Shown here: positions 1 through 9,738 of the stretch, in pieces | Position numbering within the stretch: the stretch's first letter is position 1 | How the letters are laid out: every line of letters begins with the position of its first letter | Assembly: GCF_040869045.1 (NCBI RefSeq) | Contig: NC_090321.1 | Location: 93,478,603 to 93,542,602 of the forward strand | Reading direction: 5' to 3' | DNA: 64,000 nt | Source of the DNA: Eurosta solidaginis | Lineage: Eukaryota; Arthropoda; Insecta; Diptera; Tephritidae | Notes under the pieces: model-generated | Database searches by the model: none | The model's input: only the letters and a program-made list of their open reading frames with translations | What the model was told of the DNA's origin: nothing | Made by a program: the position numbers and the translations under genes

Positions 1-967
1 GTACTGTGCACAATCGAACGTACCTACCAAACTATAAAAATCTGGAGCTGTCTTGTAAACAATTAATTTAATATATCCTGCCAATAAACCTAAACAAAAA
101 CTAAATCAGAATTGGGTATTTACCTGTAAGTACATTGTATAGCGATCCAATTAATATGAAATCTACATTGGAACCACGTGTTAGAGGGAGTTCTCCTGAT
201 AAAATAAACACCGCGATCTACCATGGCCATGAACACGATGAGCTGATAGTTCATGTGTTAAGATTAATGCAATCTATTATTACCATTTCCTGTTATACAT
301 TATTTATTTCATATTGTAGCACCAACTGGAATTCCCGTATACAGCGCATAACCAGCGAGGCATTGGAAGCCTCACCCACGAAGAAATTTTATTCATCCGG
401 AAATTTTGTACATGCTAGGTATCGAACCCACATACATATTTTCCACCAAATAAGCAACCGGCGTATCTGCAAGTGTTATTTGTTGTTATCTATGTATGTA
501 TGTATGCAAAATTATTGCAATTTATTAAAATCATTTTATTTATTTTATAATGTAATACGTTCAGACACACCCAACTGGAAACACAGCGAACTCAAATCTT
601 TAAAACAGCTCAACTTAGCTAATGTTGTTGTTGTTGTTGTTATAGCAACATATGCAAGCAACATATACGCAAATTGAAATCATAGGTTGGTCCAGAAATT
701 GATTACATGCTATCATTTTGCAAAACCATCCACCGCCAATCAACCGCCTATTGACAAAAAGTAGCAAACGTGAAATCATGTCTAGCCCTGAATTTGGGAA
801 CCTGAAAGTTGACGCCCCAATTTTGGGGCGGTTATTTCCCTTTATCTAAGAGAGATATAAGACTTGATTGCATAAAGAACTTGGTTACTGGTTGGGATTA
901 TATGGGTTAACTTATCTGTTATTGCACCTTTATTGGTCAGTTTTTCAGTGCGAGTTTAAATTACTTA
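1..967. other. AT-rich stretch, no gene recognised
   Basis: I see no supported gene. The longest plus-strand open frame (135-677) opens at TTG, has no recognisable domain and ends in low-complexity valines coded by a (TGT)n microsatellite at about 623-641, so I treat it as chance. Confidence 0.5.
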
Positions 968-1347
968 GGCAATTCACAAGGTCTCCTATTCGTTCTAAAT
1001 GCTATTATGTATTTTAAAACCCTCATTACTTCTTTGTTGTTGTTTCGAATATAAAATTTGAATAGCGCAATACAATTGAACAGCCTATGTATATCGAGTG
1101 TGCTATTTGAATTTTTCAATTTTATTTCAATTGTTAATGTCTCTACTTTTCAAATTTAATTTCAAAAGTAAAACAGCCACAAAAATACAAAACCATGTGG
1201 AAATAATGGTAAGTAATATGGAAAAGATCCAACGGTCGAATACTCCAAAGTGATGTATTTGAATACGACATAGAACCCAATGTAGTGTTCACAAGTGTTG
1301 TATTAAAAAAATACCACATGGAACAATAAGAGACCCTGTGAATTGCC
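968..1347. mobile_element. MITE with about 23-bp terminal inverted repeats
   Basis: The left end GGCAATTCACAAGGTCTCCT is matched in inverted form at 1325-1347 (AGAGACCCTGTGAATTGCC) with two mismatches. The 380-bp interior is AT-rich and non-coding. TA sits on both sides (966-967 and 1348-1349), which fits a Tc1/mariner-like target duplication, although two bases can match by chance. A related half copy lies near 61595. Confidence 0.65.
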
Positions 1348-1355
1348 TAACTAGA

Positions 1356-1455
1356 GTTGACTAGAGTTCAACCTTGCCACTTGGTTCATTTGCAAAAAAA
1401 TTACTGTTCATCTTAGTTTAAACGGCCGAAGTGGCAGGGTTAAACTCTAGTCAAC
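1356..1455. repeat. Short foldback repeat
   Basis: Arms of about 27 bp starting GTTGACTAGAGTT and ending AACTCTAGTCAAC pair with three mismatches around a loop of about 45 bases. It lies directly beside the MITE at 968-1347. No coding potential. Confidence 0.55.
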
Positions 1456-1739
1456 TATGACTAGTTTAAAATTGCACTGAAAAACCGGGCCTTTGTGCTC
1501 AATGTAAAAAGTCATAAAAAAAGCATGTTTGAATTAAGATTTTCCTCTCCTTTTAAAAGTGTTACTGACATTTATAGATGGTTTTGCATATTGTCGATGG
1601 GTGGTATTGCAAAAACATCGACGATGTATGTATGTATGTAATTTTATTACCTTTATTAATTGTCCGCTCATTTCCACGAAATTTGGGATCCTTGCAAATT
1701 ATTTTTATGTAATTTCCCGTTTATCCAGACACTTGAAAC

Positions 1740-2110
1740 TTGGAATATAGTTCAGGGCATCGGAACAGTGCAATGCCAGTGAAAACAAATTCGGCTAAGT
1801 GGCGCAGGGACCGAGACATTCAGAAAATTAATTTTAAATTGGGAATTTTGAAATCCATTTTTAACCAACTTCGCGATGACCTAGGAGCTTGAAACTCAGC
1901 GCATAGTTTGGGACCCGGTGACAATACAATTTGTAGAAAACAAAATTCCACTAGGTAACGCAGGGATCGAGATAACAGAAAAATGTGAATCTTGCGAGAG
2001 ATTTTGATAACTTCCAGTTGAGCTGGAGATTTGAAATTATGGTCATACTTTAAAATCCGGTGACAATGCAATATTTGGTAAAAAAAATGCCGCTCAAAAT
2101 AACTGAAAAT
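1740..2110. repeat. Degenerate tandem repeat, about 145-157 bp units
   Basis: The phrase CGGTGACAATRCAATWT recurs at about 1916 and 2060, with a more diverged version (CGGAACAGTGCAATGCC) near 1760. Surrounding sequence (GAAACTC...CATAGTTTGGGA, GCAGGGAYCGAGA) also recurs in register. About three degenerate units; no gene. Confidence 0.45.
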
Positions 2111-2358
2111 CCTTGAAAAGCCCCGATCCACATATTGACCGGTATCATAAAACCACGGTACCTTTTAGCTTTTTGCGATGCGAATCGTGTGGCATAGTGG
2201 TTTCAGAAATCCCGCACTGCTTTGCATTGATCAGACTATACGTATTTGGAATTGGCAATGGAGAAATTGGATTGAGTTTTATTTGTTCTAATGAATATTT
2301 GATGGTTCACTGTTCTTATTCCTGAATTTATCGAAACTCTTTTTAACAGTAGGGTAAA

Positions 2359-2676
2359 ATGGATGATATCGAGCTTGAAGCCATAGTGGTTGCATTTCTA
2401 TGCGAAGAGGAGGAAAAAATGCAGGAAGAGATGCAGAGAAAGCGAAAAAGGTTGTGGATTCAAGATACCCCATTTTCAAGGTATGAAGAAGGCGAGTTCC
2501 ATACCCTTTTGCCGAGGCTAAAGAAGGATGGCGTCAGGTTTCATACGTATTTTCGCATGTCCAGAGAGAAGTTTTCCGAGTTGTTGACTGTAATGCAGTT
2601 CCATATTAAGAAGGAAGACACGCTTTTCAGAAGAGCAATATGTCCCGAGGAAAGTCTTATGGTAACAATCAGGTGA
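2359..2676 (+). pseudogene. PIF/Harbinger transposase, N-terminal exon (HARBI1-like)
   Basis: The ATG at 2359 opens 105 residues resembling the N-terminal part of PIF/Harbinger (HARBI1-type) transposases. An acidic, Lys/Arg-rich leader is followed by LLPRLKKDGVRFHTYFRMS (about residues 49-67) and REKFSELL, then RRAICPEESLMVTIR. In the family this region precedes a helix-turn-helix and the DDE nuclease core. The coding match stops at MVTIR, directly before GTGAGT at 2673, a good splice donor, so this is probably exon 1. What follows does not encode the expected continuation. The catalytic part lies about 14 kb away at 16684-17449 on the same strand, across a stack of nested insertions. I infer the two are parts of one disrupted transposon, but the missing middle means they could be separate copies. 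Confidence 0.7.
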
Positions 2677-3116
2677 GTAATCATTATGAGTAGGAGCAAT
2701 GCTCCGAAATTAGGCCAAAAATTTACTTTTTGAAATTGATATATATTTCAAACTTAAATACACCACAACTGCTAATATTAGTTATTTTAGGTACAGAATT
2801 GAAAACTATATAACATATACACTCCTGTTGTTGCCGCTGGGTATACTTCCTCGCACGCTACTGGCTATACTTGTTTACTCCTGTTTAAGCTCTCAACAAT
2901 ATGTAGGTATATCATAAACATACATACGGACATATGTACGCGTAACAGAGTCATATTGGACATAAGTAAAACAATAGCCTTTTATATAAATTCATGAATT
3001 GTAACTCTTTTAAATGAAATGTATATGAAAATTAATAGTTATATAGTTACGGTTAATTTTATGATCACGCCATAAGGGATCACTATAAATAACACCGCCG
3101 AAGAAATATTCAGAGC
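2677..3116. other. Remnant intron or non-coding filler
   Basis: This starts as a plausible intron (GTGAGT at 2673, an acceptor-like TTATTTTAG near 2790), but the sequence after that acceptor does not resume Harbinger coding. AT-rich; no other gene seen. Confidence 0.4.
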
Positions 3117-3872
3117 TTTTTTATATCTTTCATGAAAATTAAATGGTATATTAATTTCGTCACGAATCCCAAAATTGTAAGTCCTTAAAGGAAAATAGAT
3201 AGACCCACCATTAAGTATACCGAAATAATCAGGATGAAGAGCTGAGTTGATTTAGCCATGTTCGTCTGTCCGTCTGTCTGTTTGTATGCAAACTAGTCCC
3301 TCAATTTTTGAGATATCTTGATAAAATTTGGTGAGTGGGTGTATTTGGGTGTCCGATAAGACATTTGTCGTAACCGCCCGGATCGTACCACTATAGCATA
3401 TATCCTCCATACAAGCGATGTTTCAGAAAAAGAGGATGTTTTTCATATCTTCCTCAATTTATCAGATTAAAGCTACAAACTTCACCACATACTTTCGCAT
3501 ATTGCACATATTATTGTCTGAAAAAAGTGATGAGATCGGTCGTATATATAGTATATATCCCCACAACCGATTGTTCATATAAGAAACTTTTGGTAATTAC
3601 TGCCCTATTTTAAGAGATCGGTGGTATATATATTATATACCCCATATAAACTGTAATTTTTGCCCCTTTTTTACGGCTAGAAGCTTCAAAATTCATCAAA
3701 TAGTTACGTTACGTCATATATTGTTGAAATACGTGATTCGCAGTCATAGTTTTTACATGCAGACCATAAAAAAACCTGAGACTTTGCATCCTCACACAAA
3801 GTACCTACCTATTTTTTATTTTATATTTACCTTAAAACCCGTTTAGGTATCTACATCTGTTCACTATATATT

Positions 3873-4580
3873 TGTTGCGGGGGGAATGTGGCACCCAGGT
3901 CGTAGGGCGCGATCGCACGCAAATAAAGAAATAAAAAAGAGAAGAATTAATACCGAGTAATCACAATGTATTATTATTTGTTTATAAAATATAAAGTGAG
4001 GTATTAGCGACGAGCTACGTTATGTGTTTACAAAAATGAAACTTTCACAAACTAATTATTTCACAATATAAGTAGTTATTCCGAAGTAATATGCAGTAGT
4101 GCAGAATGAAATTAAAAAAGAAGTGCAAATAGTTAAGATAGAAGAATTTCACACTTGGCAATTCCAGGTTTAAAATAGTTACTTGCACTAAATGGTGAAA
4201 ATATAAAAAAATTGCACTTGGCAATTCAAAGTTTAAATAGTTATTCGCACTATTACTTCACGAAATGCACAAAACAAATGAAAATAAGTATTTGCAAGAT
4301 TAACTCAAATGTAAATTAGTATAGCGTACAAGATGGTTGGTTTTTATTAACTCACTTTTTACTACTCACCTGGGGCTAGCTGCTGGCTCGTGAAACGTTC
4401 CAAATAGAAAAAAGATTTAAAACGAAAAAAGGTCCACACCACCTGCCGATAGCTAACTTTCGTCGAGTTTTTCCCCTTTGAAGTTAGCGCTCGGCAGGGG
4501 TGGGCCGTTACCGGTAAAGAATAAAATAACTAATGTGCGTGTTAGGGTGGTCCGAAATATTTAGGCTGGTGGCCTAAACA
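3873..4580 (-). repeat. BEL/Pao 3' LTR (left copy)
   Basis: 708 bp, starting TGTTGCGGGG and ending CCTAAACA on the plus strand. It matches 8566-8663 joined to 14936-15549 with about ten differences. Confidence 0.9.
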
Positions 4581-4595
4581 TGCCGGCCCCCTTGC
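4581..4595 (-). promoter_or_regulatory. BEL/Pao polypurine tract
   Basis: On the minus strand a purine-rich run (GCAAGGGGGCCGGCA) directly abuts the 3' LTR. This is the position from which plus-strand DNA synthesis is primed in LTR retroelements. Confidence 0.65.
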
Positions 4596-4754
4596 GGCGA
4601 GCAACTTGAAACTCGGTGAGTACGCCAGCAACCTTCCCAAGACAGGATAAACTAAAACTATGATATGTAGGTATGGTTGTATCGTAGATCTCCGGCGGAC
4701 ATCCGTGCTCGCAGTAATGCAGCCTCGCTGAACTGTGGATGAAAGAGAAAAGCG

Positions 4755-5387
4755 TTAGTATTCTTGGGTGAGGAGCCCGCCGACAGTCGACGTGGGTGTG
4801 CCGCCGACCATAATACTGGTGTAGACGTTGGCGCCCAAAGTGAGCAACACTGGCGACTATCGGTAAAATGTCGGATCGGCCAGCTTCATTAACTGGAATG
4901 GGGCCGCTACCGACGGGTCCAGATTTGCCGTGGAGTTTAACCTGGCATAGTTTGCTATTACGGTGGCTTGGCTCGTGATCTTTCCCGCTACCCCATACTT
5001 TCCTCGAAGAACGACGGTGCACCTTGAAAGACGTGCGGTATTGTTACGATCCAGGTGTAGATCCTTGCACAGATTGGCATCGATGATTCTGGTGGGAGCG
5101 CAGGCATCTAACAGGGCGCGGACCAGGTGTAAACGGCCTCCTGCTTCAATTCGAACTATGGCTGTCGGCGCGATGGCGATCAAGGCTCCCGTTATAGTCG
5201 GTGCCGCTAAATTGTCCCGGAGTCTACCACCCCTGAAGCCAGTGGGGGTTTGTTGTTGCGGAAGGTTTATTCGCTTCTTTAGTCTTTCAGTTATGAAAGA
5301 GCATTCGGACCCAGAGTCTATCAGCGCTCTGGCGGAAAATTTAACCCCGTTGTAGATTATATGAACCCGCGCTCTTCCTAATAACAC
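4755..5387 (-). pseudogene. BEL/Pao protease region, truncated
   Basis: This frame encodes the aspartic protease of a BEL/Pao polyprotein. VHIIYNGVKFSARALIDSG carries the DSG active-site triad near 5315, followed by ECSFITERLKKR. The open frame runs from about 5387 to a stop at 4857, just after LADPTFYR. In the same frame it resumes with a BEL-like protease tail (LTLGANVYTSIMVGG) and ends at a stop at 4755. It overlaps the end of gag (5378) by ten bases in another frame, so a frameshift separates the two. BEL elements normally have one continuous gag-pol frame, so I read this as damage, not programmed frameshifting. The reverse transcriptase expected downstream is absent. Confidence 0.75.
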
Positions 5388-6727
5388 CCCTTTAGTGGTG
5401 TTAGCATGACACGAAGAGACGTTATTAGCATTATCCTGTCTTTTTCAGACTCCATCCTTGCCCTAGCCTGCTGTGAGGTTGAAGGTGAATTGTCGGTGGC
5501 GTTTTGAGTCCACCTTTGAGAAGTTGTCTTTGGTTGTGCTGTTGGAAGTTGGAGCAAGGTGTTGTGCCTTGCGTGGCACGTGCTGCAATTGAATTGGCTA
5601 GTGCATCGTGTCACGGTATGTCCACCCGACAGACAATTCAGACAGTAACTATTGTTTTTCACAAATTCGATTTTCCCTGACGTAGACAACCTACGGAATT
5701 TTTGGCAATTTCGTAATTTGTGCTCCGTACTGTTGCACATCTTACATGCCGACTTTGGTACGCTTGCTTGGTAAACCCCAAGTTTCGTAGAATTTTCCAT
5801 AGAATTCGAACTCTGACTTTTGGGTGTTTTTGTTGTTTTATTACCACTAAGATCGGAAACCGTCTCTAATGTCTGGAAGCGATTGGACAGGAATTTGTCC
5901 ATATCCTCCCATTTCGGGATATCTGTCTTCCGTTCTACGGTATGTTCCCAAAGAGCCAATGTAGATTCAGGGAGTTTTGTGGAGCATAAGTAGGTTATGA
6001 TTGCGTCCCAATTTGTGATGTCAATATTATGACATTGTAGCGCGGAGATGCAATTGTTGATCTCCCGTTGCAATTTTTTGATTGAGGTTCCACACTCCTG
6101 TTCGACTGCCGTCAGATTAAATAAGAGTTTAGGTTGGGTGTTGACGAGGATACGTTTGTTTTCGTACCTGTCGCTGAAGTTTTTCCAGGCGGTTGCAAAA
6201 CCCTCGTTTGTTAACGAGCACCTGCCCACTATTTCTTTTGCCTCCCCTTGCGTTTTTTGTTTCAAATAGTATAATTTATCGACATCTTTCAGATCGGTAT
6301 TGTGGATGTATATCGCCTTGAACATATCTCTAAAGGCTGGCCAGGAAAGGTAGTTGCCTTTAAATACATCGGTGTCACAAGGCGGCAGCCGCATTTTATG
6401 TCCACGGCGCGAAGAGTCTTCATCCTTTGCTTCATCCTTGGACGGCTGTGGTGTCATGGCTTCGGCTTCAGCCGCCACAGCAGACATGCATTGCAGGTAG
6501 CATGCAAAACAACTTTTATTCTTCTTTCTTAATGAGCTGAGCTCGTCTTTGGACAGTTCAGAATTGCTGAGAAGACTTTCATTTGTGGACTTGGTCTTCT
6601 TCCATAGTGCCCTTAGCTCCTCTTGCAGTAGTGCAAGGGTGTGCTTGTTCCGGGATTCGGCCGGGGTGGAGTTGAAATCTTGTTCAAACTCGGCTATGGA
6701 ATCAGCCAATCTAATATAAGTCTCCAT
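5378..6727 (-). CDS. gag: BEL/Pao Gag protein
   Basis: The 449-residue frame opens at an ATG (6725-6727). It has the BEL/Pao Gag layout: an N-terminal region with charged helices (residues about 1-100), then the capsid-like core (LPPCDTDVFKGNYLSWPAF, LYYLKQKTQGEAKEIV, ITYLCSTKLPESTLALWE), then cysteine/histidine zinc motifs. CKMCNSTEHKLRNC lies near residue 325, and CLNCLSGGHTVTRC with CSTCHARHNTLL near 360-391. The protein packages element RNA. The frame is open throughout, but it ends at 5378 in a different phase from protease. This copy could at most supply Gag. Upstream lies a leader of about 1.8 kb with palindromic repeats. Confidence 0.85.
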   Translation of the reverse strand: METYIRLADSIAEFEQDFNSTPAESRNKHTLALLQEELRALWKKTKSTNESLLSNSELSKDELSSLRKKNKSCFACYLQCMSAVAAEAEAMTPQPSKDEAKDEDSSRRGHKMRLPPCDTDVFKGNYLSWPAFRDMFKAIYIHNTDLKDVDKLYYLKQKTQGEAKEIVGRCSLTNEGFATAWKNFSDRYENKRILVNTQPKLLFNLTAVEQECGTSIKKLQREINNCISALQCHNIDITNWDAIITYLCSTKLPESTLALWEHTVERKTDIPKWEDMDKFLSNRFQTLETVSDLSGNKTTKTPKSQSSNSMENSTKLGVYQASVPKSACKMCNSTEHKLRNCQKFRRLSTSGKIEFVKNNSYCLNCLSGGHTVTRCTSQFNCSTCHARHNTLLQLPTAQPKTTSQRWTQNATDNSPSTSQQARARMESEKDRIMLITSLRVMLTPLKGCY

Positions 6728-7049
6728 TGATTTTATTAATTTGAATATCTTGATTCTTTAAAGGGTTCGAGCTTGGAGGCAAAATACTTAGTGGCGTTGG
6801 TGTGTATCTAACCGCAGCAAAAATTACAAGTGTGTTTCGTTTTTTGAACGTAGCCCAGCTATCAATCCTGCTGTGACTGTGCTGTATAAGTAAAATCTTT
6901 AAAAAACACACGGATTGAAACTCTGAACTGATTGTATGTGTTAACACAAAAAACAATCTTATGTAAATTTAGTGATAAGCGAAAAAATGAATCAGATTCA
7001 AATCTTGATGTGAATGAATGTGTGGCCAGTACTGAACCACTTATAGAGA

Positions 7050-7600
7050 TCCTCACGAGGATTATGTAAGCCACAGATAGAAATCCTGACGAGGATTTAA
7101 TGTATATACATTGATATGGAAATAAACACAGATAGAAATCCTGACGAGGATTTAGTGTGTATAAAGTGATATAAATGTAGTGACATGCAGCACAGATAGA
7201 AATCCTGAAAGGTTCTAGTGTGTACAAAGTGATATCAAAAACAGATAGAAATCCTGAAGAGGATTTAATGTGTCTACAGTGATGTGCAATGCAGAGAAGA
7301 GAAATCGTCTGCAAATATTTAATGTGTCTAAAGGGTGTATTGGACATAGATAGAAATATTTTCCAAAAATTTGGCGTGTTTAAAAAAAAGTTTAAAAAAA
7401 CGCAGATGTAATCCCGATGTGGATATGGTGTGTCAACCTCGAGATATAAAACACAAATCGAAATCCTGTGGATTTAATGTGTGTAATTCTAGAAATTTGA
7501 ACCACAGATAGAAATCCCGATGAGGATTTAATGTGTATACTTAGTGATGTGAAACACAGATAGAAATCCTGACGAGGATTTAATGTGTATACAAAGTGAC
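7050..7600. repeat. Palindromic minisatellite in the BEL/Pao leader
   Basis: About ten copies, from near-perfect to degenerate, of a unit roughly 50-60 bp long built around CACAGATAGAAATCCTGACG followed by AGGATTTAATGTGTATAC. Each good unit holds the dyad AAATCCT-GACG-AGGATTT. Units near 7070, 7130, 7510 and 7555 are best preserved; those around 7290-7450 are decayed. Confidence 0.85.
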
Positions 7601-8229
7601 AGTGAACGCTGAGTATTCCCGAGTAGCCAACCAGGGTATCTTTCCCAATATAAATAAGAAAATAAATTTGTTTATCCAACTTAATGTGGAAAATTACACT
7701 TTTAATTATTTATTATAAAAAAAACGCTGAAAACATACAGCTATGTAATATAAGACGATCAGTATAAAATTGTGTTTGTGACCAATCGTGATGAGCCACT
7801 AGCCACCCAACGCAATGATACTTTTTTGGCTTTTGGTAATATTTCAGCTCGCAAACTGATTACTAAAGTGAATTCTGTGATGGACAAGCTAAGGCTATCA
7901 ACCAAGTGAAAATATGGTTCCTGACTAGGAAGTTTTGTCAACGTCTGTGACGACGAGGGGTACAATACAGTGCAGTGATGAATGTGAAAAAAAACTAAAA
8001 AAAAAAAATTCACTGACTGTCTGCCTTGAGCGGTGTCGAGTAACCCTTACCACTGGTGGGGGGAATTACCCGATCGTCAAAAGGCGTTGTGTGCTTAGTA
8101 ATCACGAAATCTAACAATTTCACTTGCTTTGCCTCTTTTTGTAACTATCACGGAGTGCACTTTTACGTAAAACACGTAAATTAAATTAAAAAAAAATATG
8201 TGCAATACCAAGCAACCACGTACCTTGTG

Positions 8230-8415
8230 TTTTCGATGTGATGCGAATGGACTGTATGAGTGATAGTAATATTATGATGATGTGATAAATGGACTGTGTG
8301 ATGATGTGATCCCGATGCTAATGGACTGTATGAGTGATAATGGACTGTATGATGTGATGCCAACGGATGTGTTTGATGATGTGATGAATCGATGGACTGT
8401 ATGTGTGTGTGAGAT
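8230..8415. repeat. Low-complexity tandem repeat, ATGGACTGTATG / GATGATGTGAT
   Basis: Interleaved repeats of ATGGACTGTATGAGTGAT and GATGATGTGAT occur within the BEL leader, with at least four copies of the first phrase. Non-coding. Confidence 0.6.
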
Positions 8416-8550
8416 GACGAGTTGGTCGGCTATATTGGTTTGTTTTCTCGCTGGTTTTGATGATTTTAATGTTTAATAATTTAATCCAATGGAAATTTTG
8501 TGTAATATTCCTGTTTAATATGTCTCTTGAACTCTTGGGATTTTTCTCGG

Positions 8551-8563
8551 CACGTAAGGACCA
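8551..8563 (-). promoter_or_regulatory. BEL/Pao primer binding site
   Basis: On the minus strand TGGTCCTTACGTG starts two bases after the 5' LTR edge (8566). It begins with the TGG that pairs with tRNA CCA. The tRNA is not assigned. Confidence 0.55.
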
Positions 8564-8565
8564 AA

Positions 8566-8663
8566 TGTTGCAGGGGGAATGTGGCACCCAGGTCGTAGGG
8601 CGCGATCGCACGCAAATAAAGAAATAAAAAAGAGAAGGATTAATACCGAGTAATCACAATGTA
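8566..8663 (-). repeat. BEL/Pao 5' LTR, first segment
   Basis: The first 98 bp of the right LTR, up to and including TGTA (8660-8663), where the gypsy element is inserted. It matches 3873 onward. Confidence 0.9.
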
Positions 8664-8977
8664 TGTGGGTTCAGAAATGATTATCGATTTAGTTTTTATA
8701 TAAATGAGCATTTATTTAAATAATTCATGTGATATTCGTTAGTAATATATTTAATACAGTTTTAGTTTTTTAGATTATTAAATTTGTTGTAATACTTATA
8801 TTAAGGTTTTTCGTGTCTATGCGCGGCGGCTTTTAAATCTGAACTGTCTGTTCGTTGTTCTTGTTCAAGTTGTCGTCGTCTTTTCGTTGTCATAGTCTTC
8901 GTCAAGTTCTGTCAGTTGCGTTGTCAGATAAAGTTGTGTTGCCAGATGGAGTTGTGCTGCCGGATTATAATCCCACA
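8664..8977 (-). repeat. Gypsy 3' LTR
   Basis: 314 bp, bounded by TGTGGG and CCCACA, nearly identical to 14622-14935. The pol frame ends about 12 bases inside it (stop at 8965). A purine-rich run (AGGAGGG, minus strand, about 8984-8990) lies just outside. Confidence 0.93.
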
Positions 8978-9738
8978 TTCGGCCCTCCTGACTTATCGTT
9001 CGTCTCGAACGATGGCTCCCATTTTTTCATAAACTCGGCGACGGTAGTGGTGCACCCCGGACCTTCACATTCGCCAACCTTTTTCACCTCATATCTATCG
9101 TGAGCCAATGCCTTTACTACCTTATATGGACCTAAATACTTGGGCCTCAACTTCATACCGGTCCCGAACTGCGTTCGCTTAATGGCTACGAGCTCATTCG
9201 GCTTATATTTAACCGCGTCCTTTCTACCAGAATTGAAATTTCGTTTATTCTCATTTTGTATCAGCTCAATGTTTCTTTTAGCTTGCTCACGTATTTCTTC
9301 GCATTCTGACTCTAACTCTTCAATGGCTGCTATTTCCAACAATTCATTGAATTCAGGTAATCCCGGAGCCCTCATATTCAAACCTGTCAAAACCTTAAAC
9401 GGGGAAACCTTAGTACTGCGCGTTGGCGTGTTGTTAATTGCCTGTTGTACACGATTTATGTGCCTATACCAATTTCCCGGCTCTTCCATACACAGCTTTG
9501 ATACCATTGGAACTACGATTTGGTGGATACGTTCCACTTGTCCGTTACCTCGTGGTACGCCTGTGGCGATGAGCAAATGCTGGATACCTTCTTTCTCACA
9601 GTATTCTTTGAAGAGATTACTTGTGAATGCGGCCCCCGATCTGTTATTACGCGCTTTGCATTTCCAAAAACTGCTGCCTGATTCGATAGTCGATCTACGA
9701 CAGCCTCTGCCCCTGTATTTTTCGTGGGATATAGCCAT
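8965..9738 (-). pseudogene. pol: Gypsy integrase C-terminal part (shifted frame)
   Basis: This frame carries on the integrase after the shift at the C-run 9633-9637. It starts to match with AAFTSNLFKEYC and includes the third catalytic acidic residue in GNGQVERIHQ. A C-terminal tail follows with YKPNELVAIKRTQFGTGMKL and a GPYKVVKALAHDRYEV segment typical of gypsy integrase ends. It stops inside the 3' LTR. The first part of the frame (9640-9738) is the overlap, not real protein. Only one base of phase separates it from the main frame, so this could be a recent mutation or an assembly error in a homopolymer. Confidence 0.85.

Larger units (their letters stand above)
6728..8550 (-). other. BEL/Pao 5' leader
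   Basis: About 1.8 kb of non-coding sequence between the primer site and gag. It contains the palindromic minisatellite at 7050-7600, a GATGATGTGAT / ATGGACTGTATG repeat cluster at about 8230-8415, and AT-rich filler. Small open frames here look like by-products of the repeats. Confidence 0.6.

Noticed and set aside
135..677. A 180-codon open frame at the window start.
   Set aside because: It opens at TTG, contains microsatellite-coded residues and shows no conserved domain.
7050..7600. Regular palindromic repeats suggesting a CRISPR array.
   Set aside because: Unit spacing and similarity extend through the spacers, there are no unique spacers, and the array lies in the leader of a eukaryotic retrotransposon.
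6862..7679. Minus-strand frames of 161 and 95 codons in the BEL leader.
   Set aside because: Their repeated SSSGFLSV peptides are produced by the minisatellite; no independent coding evidence.
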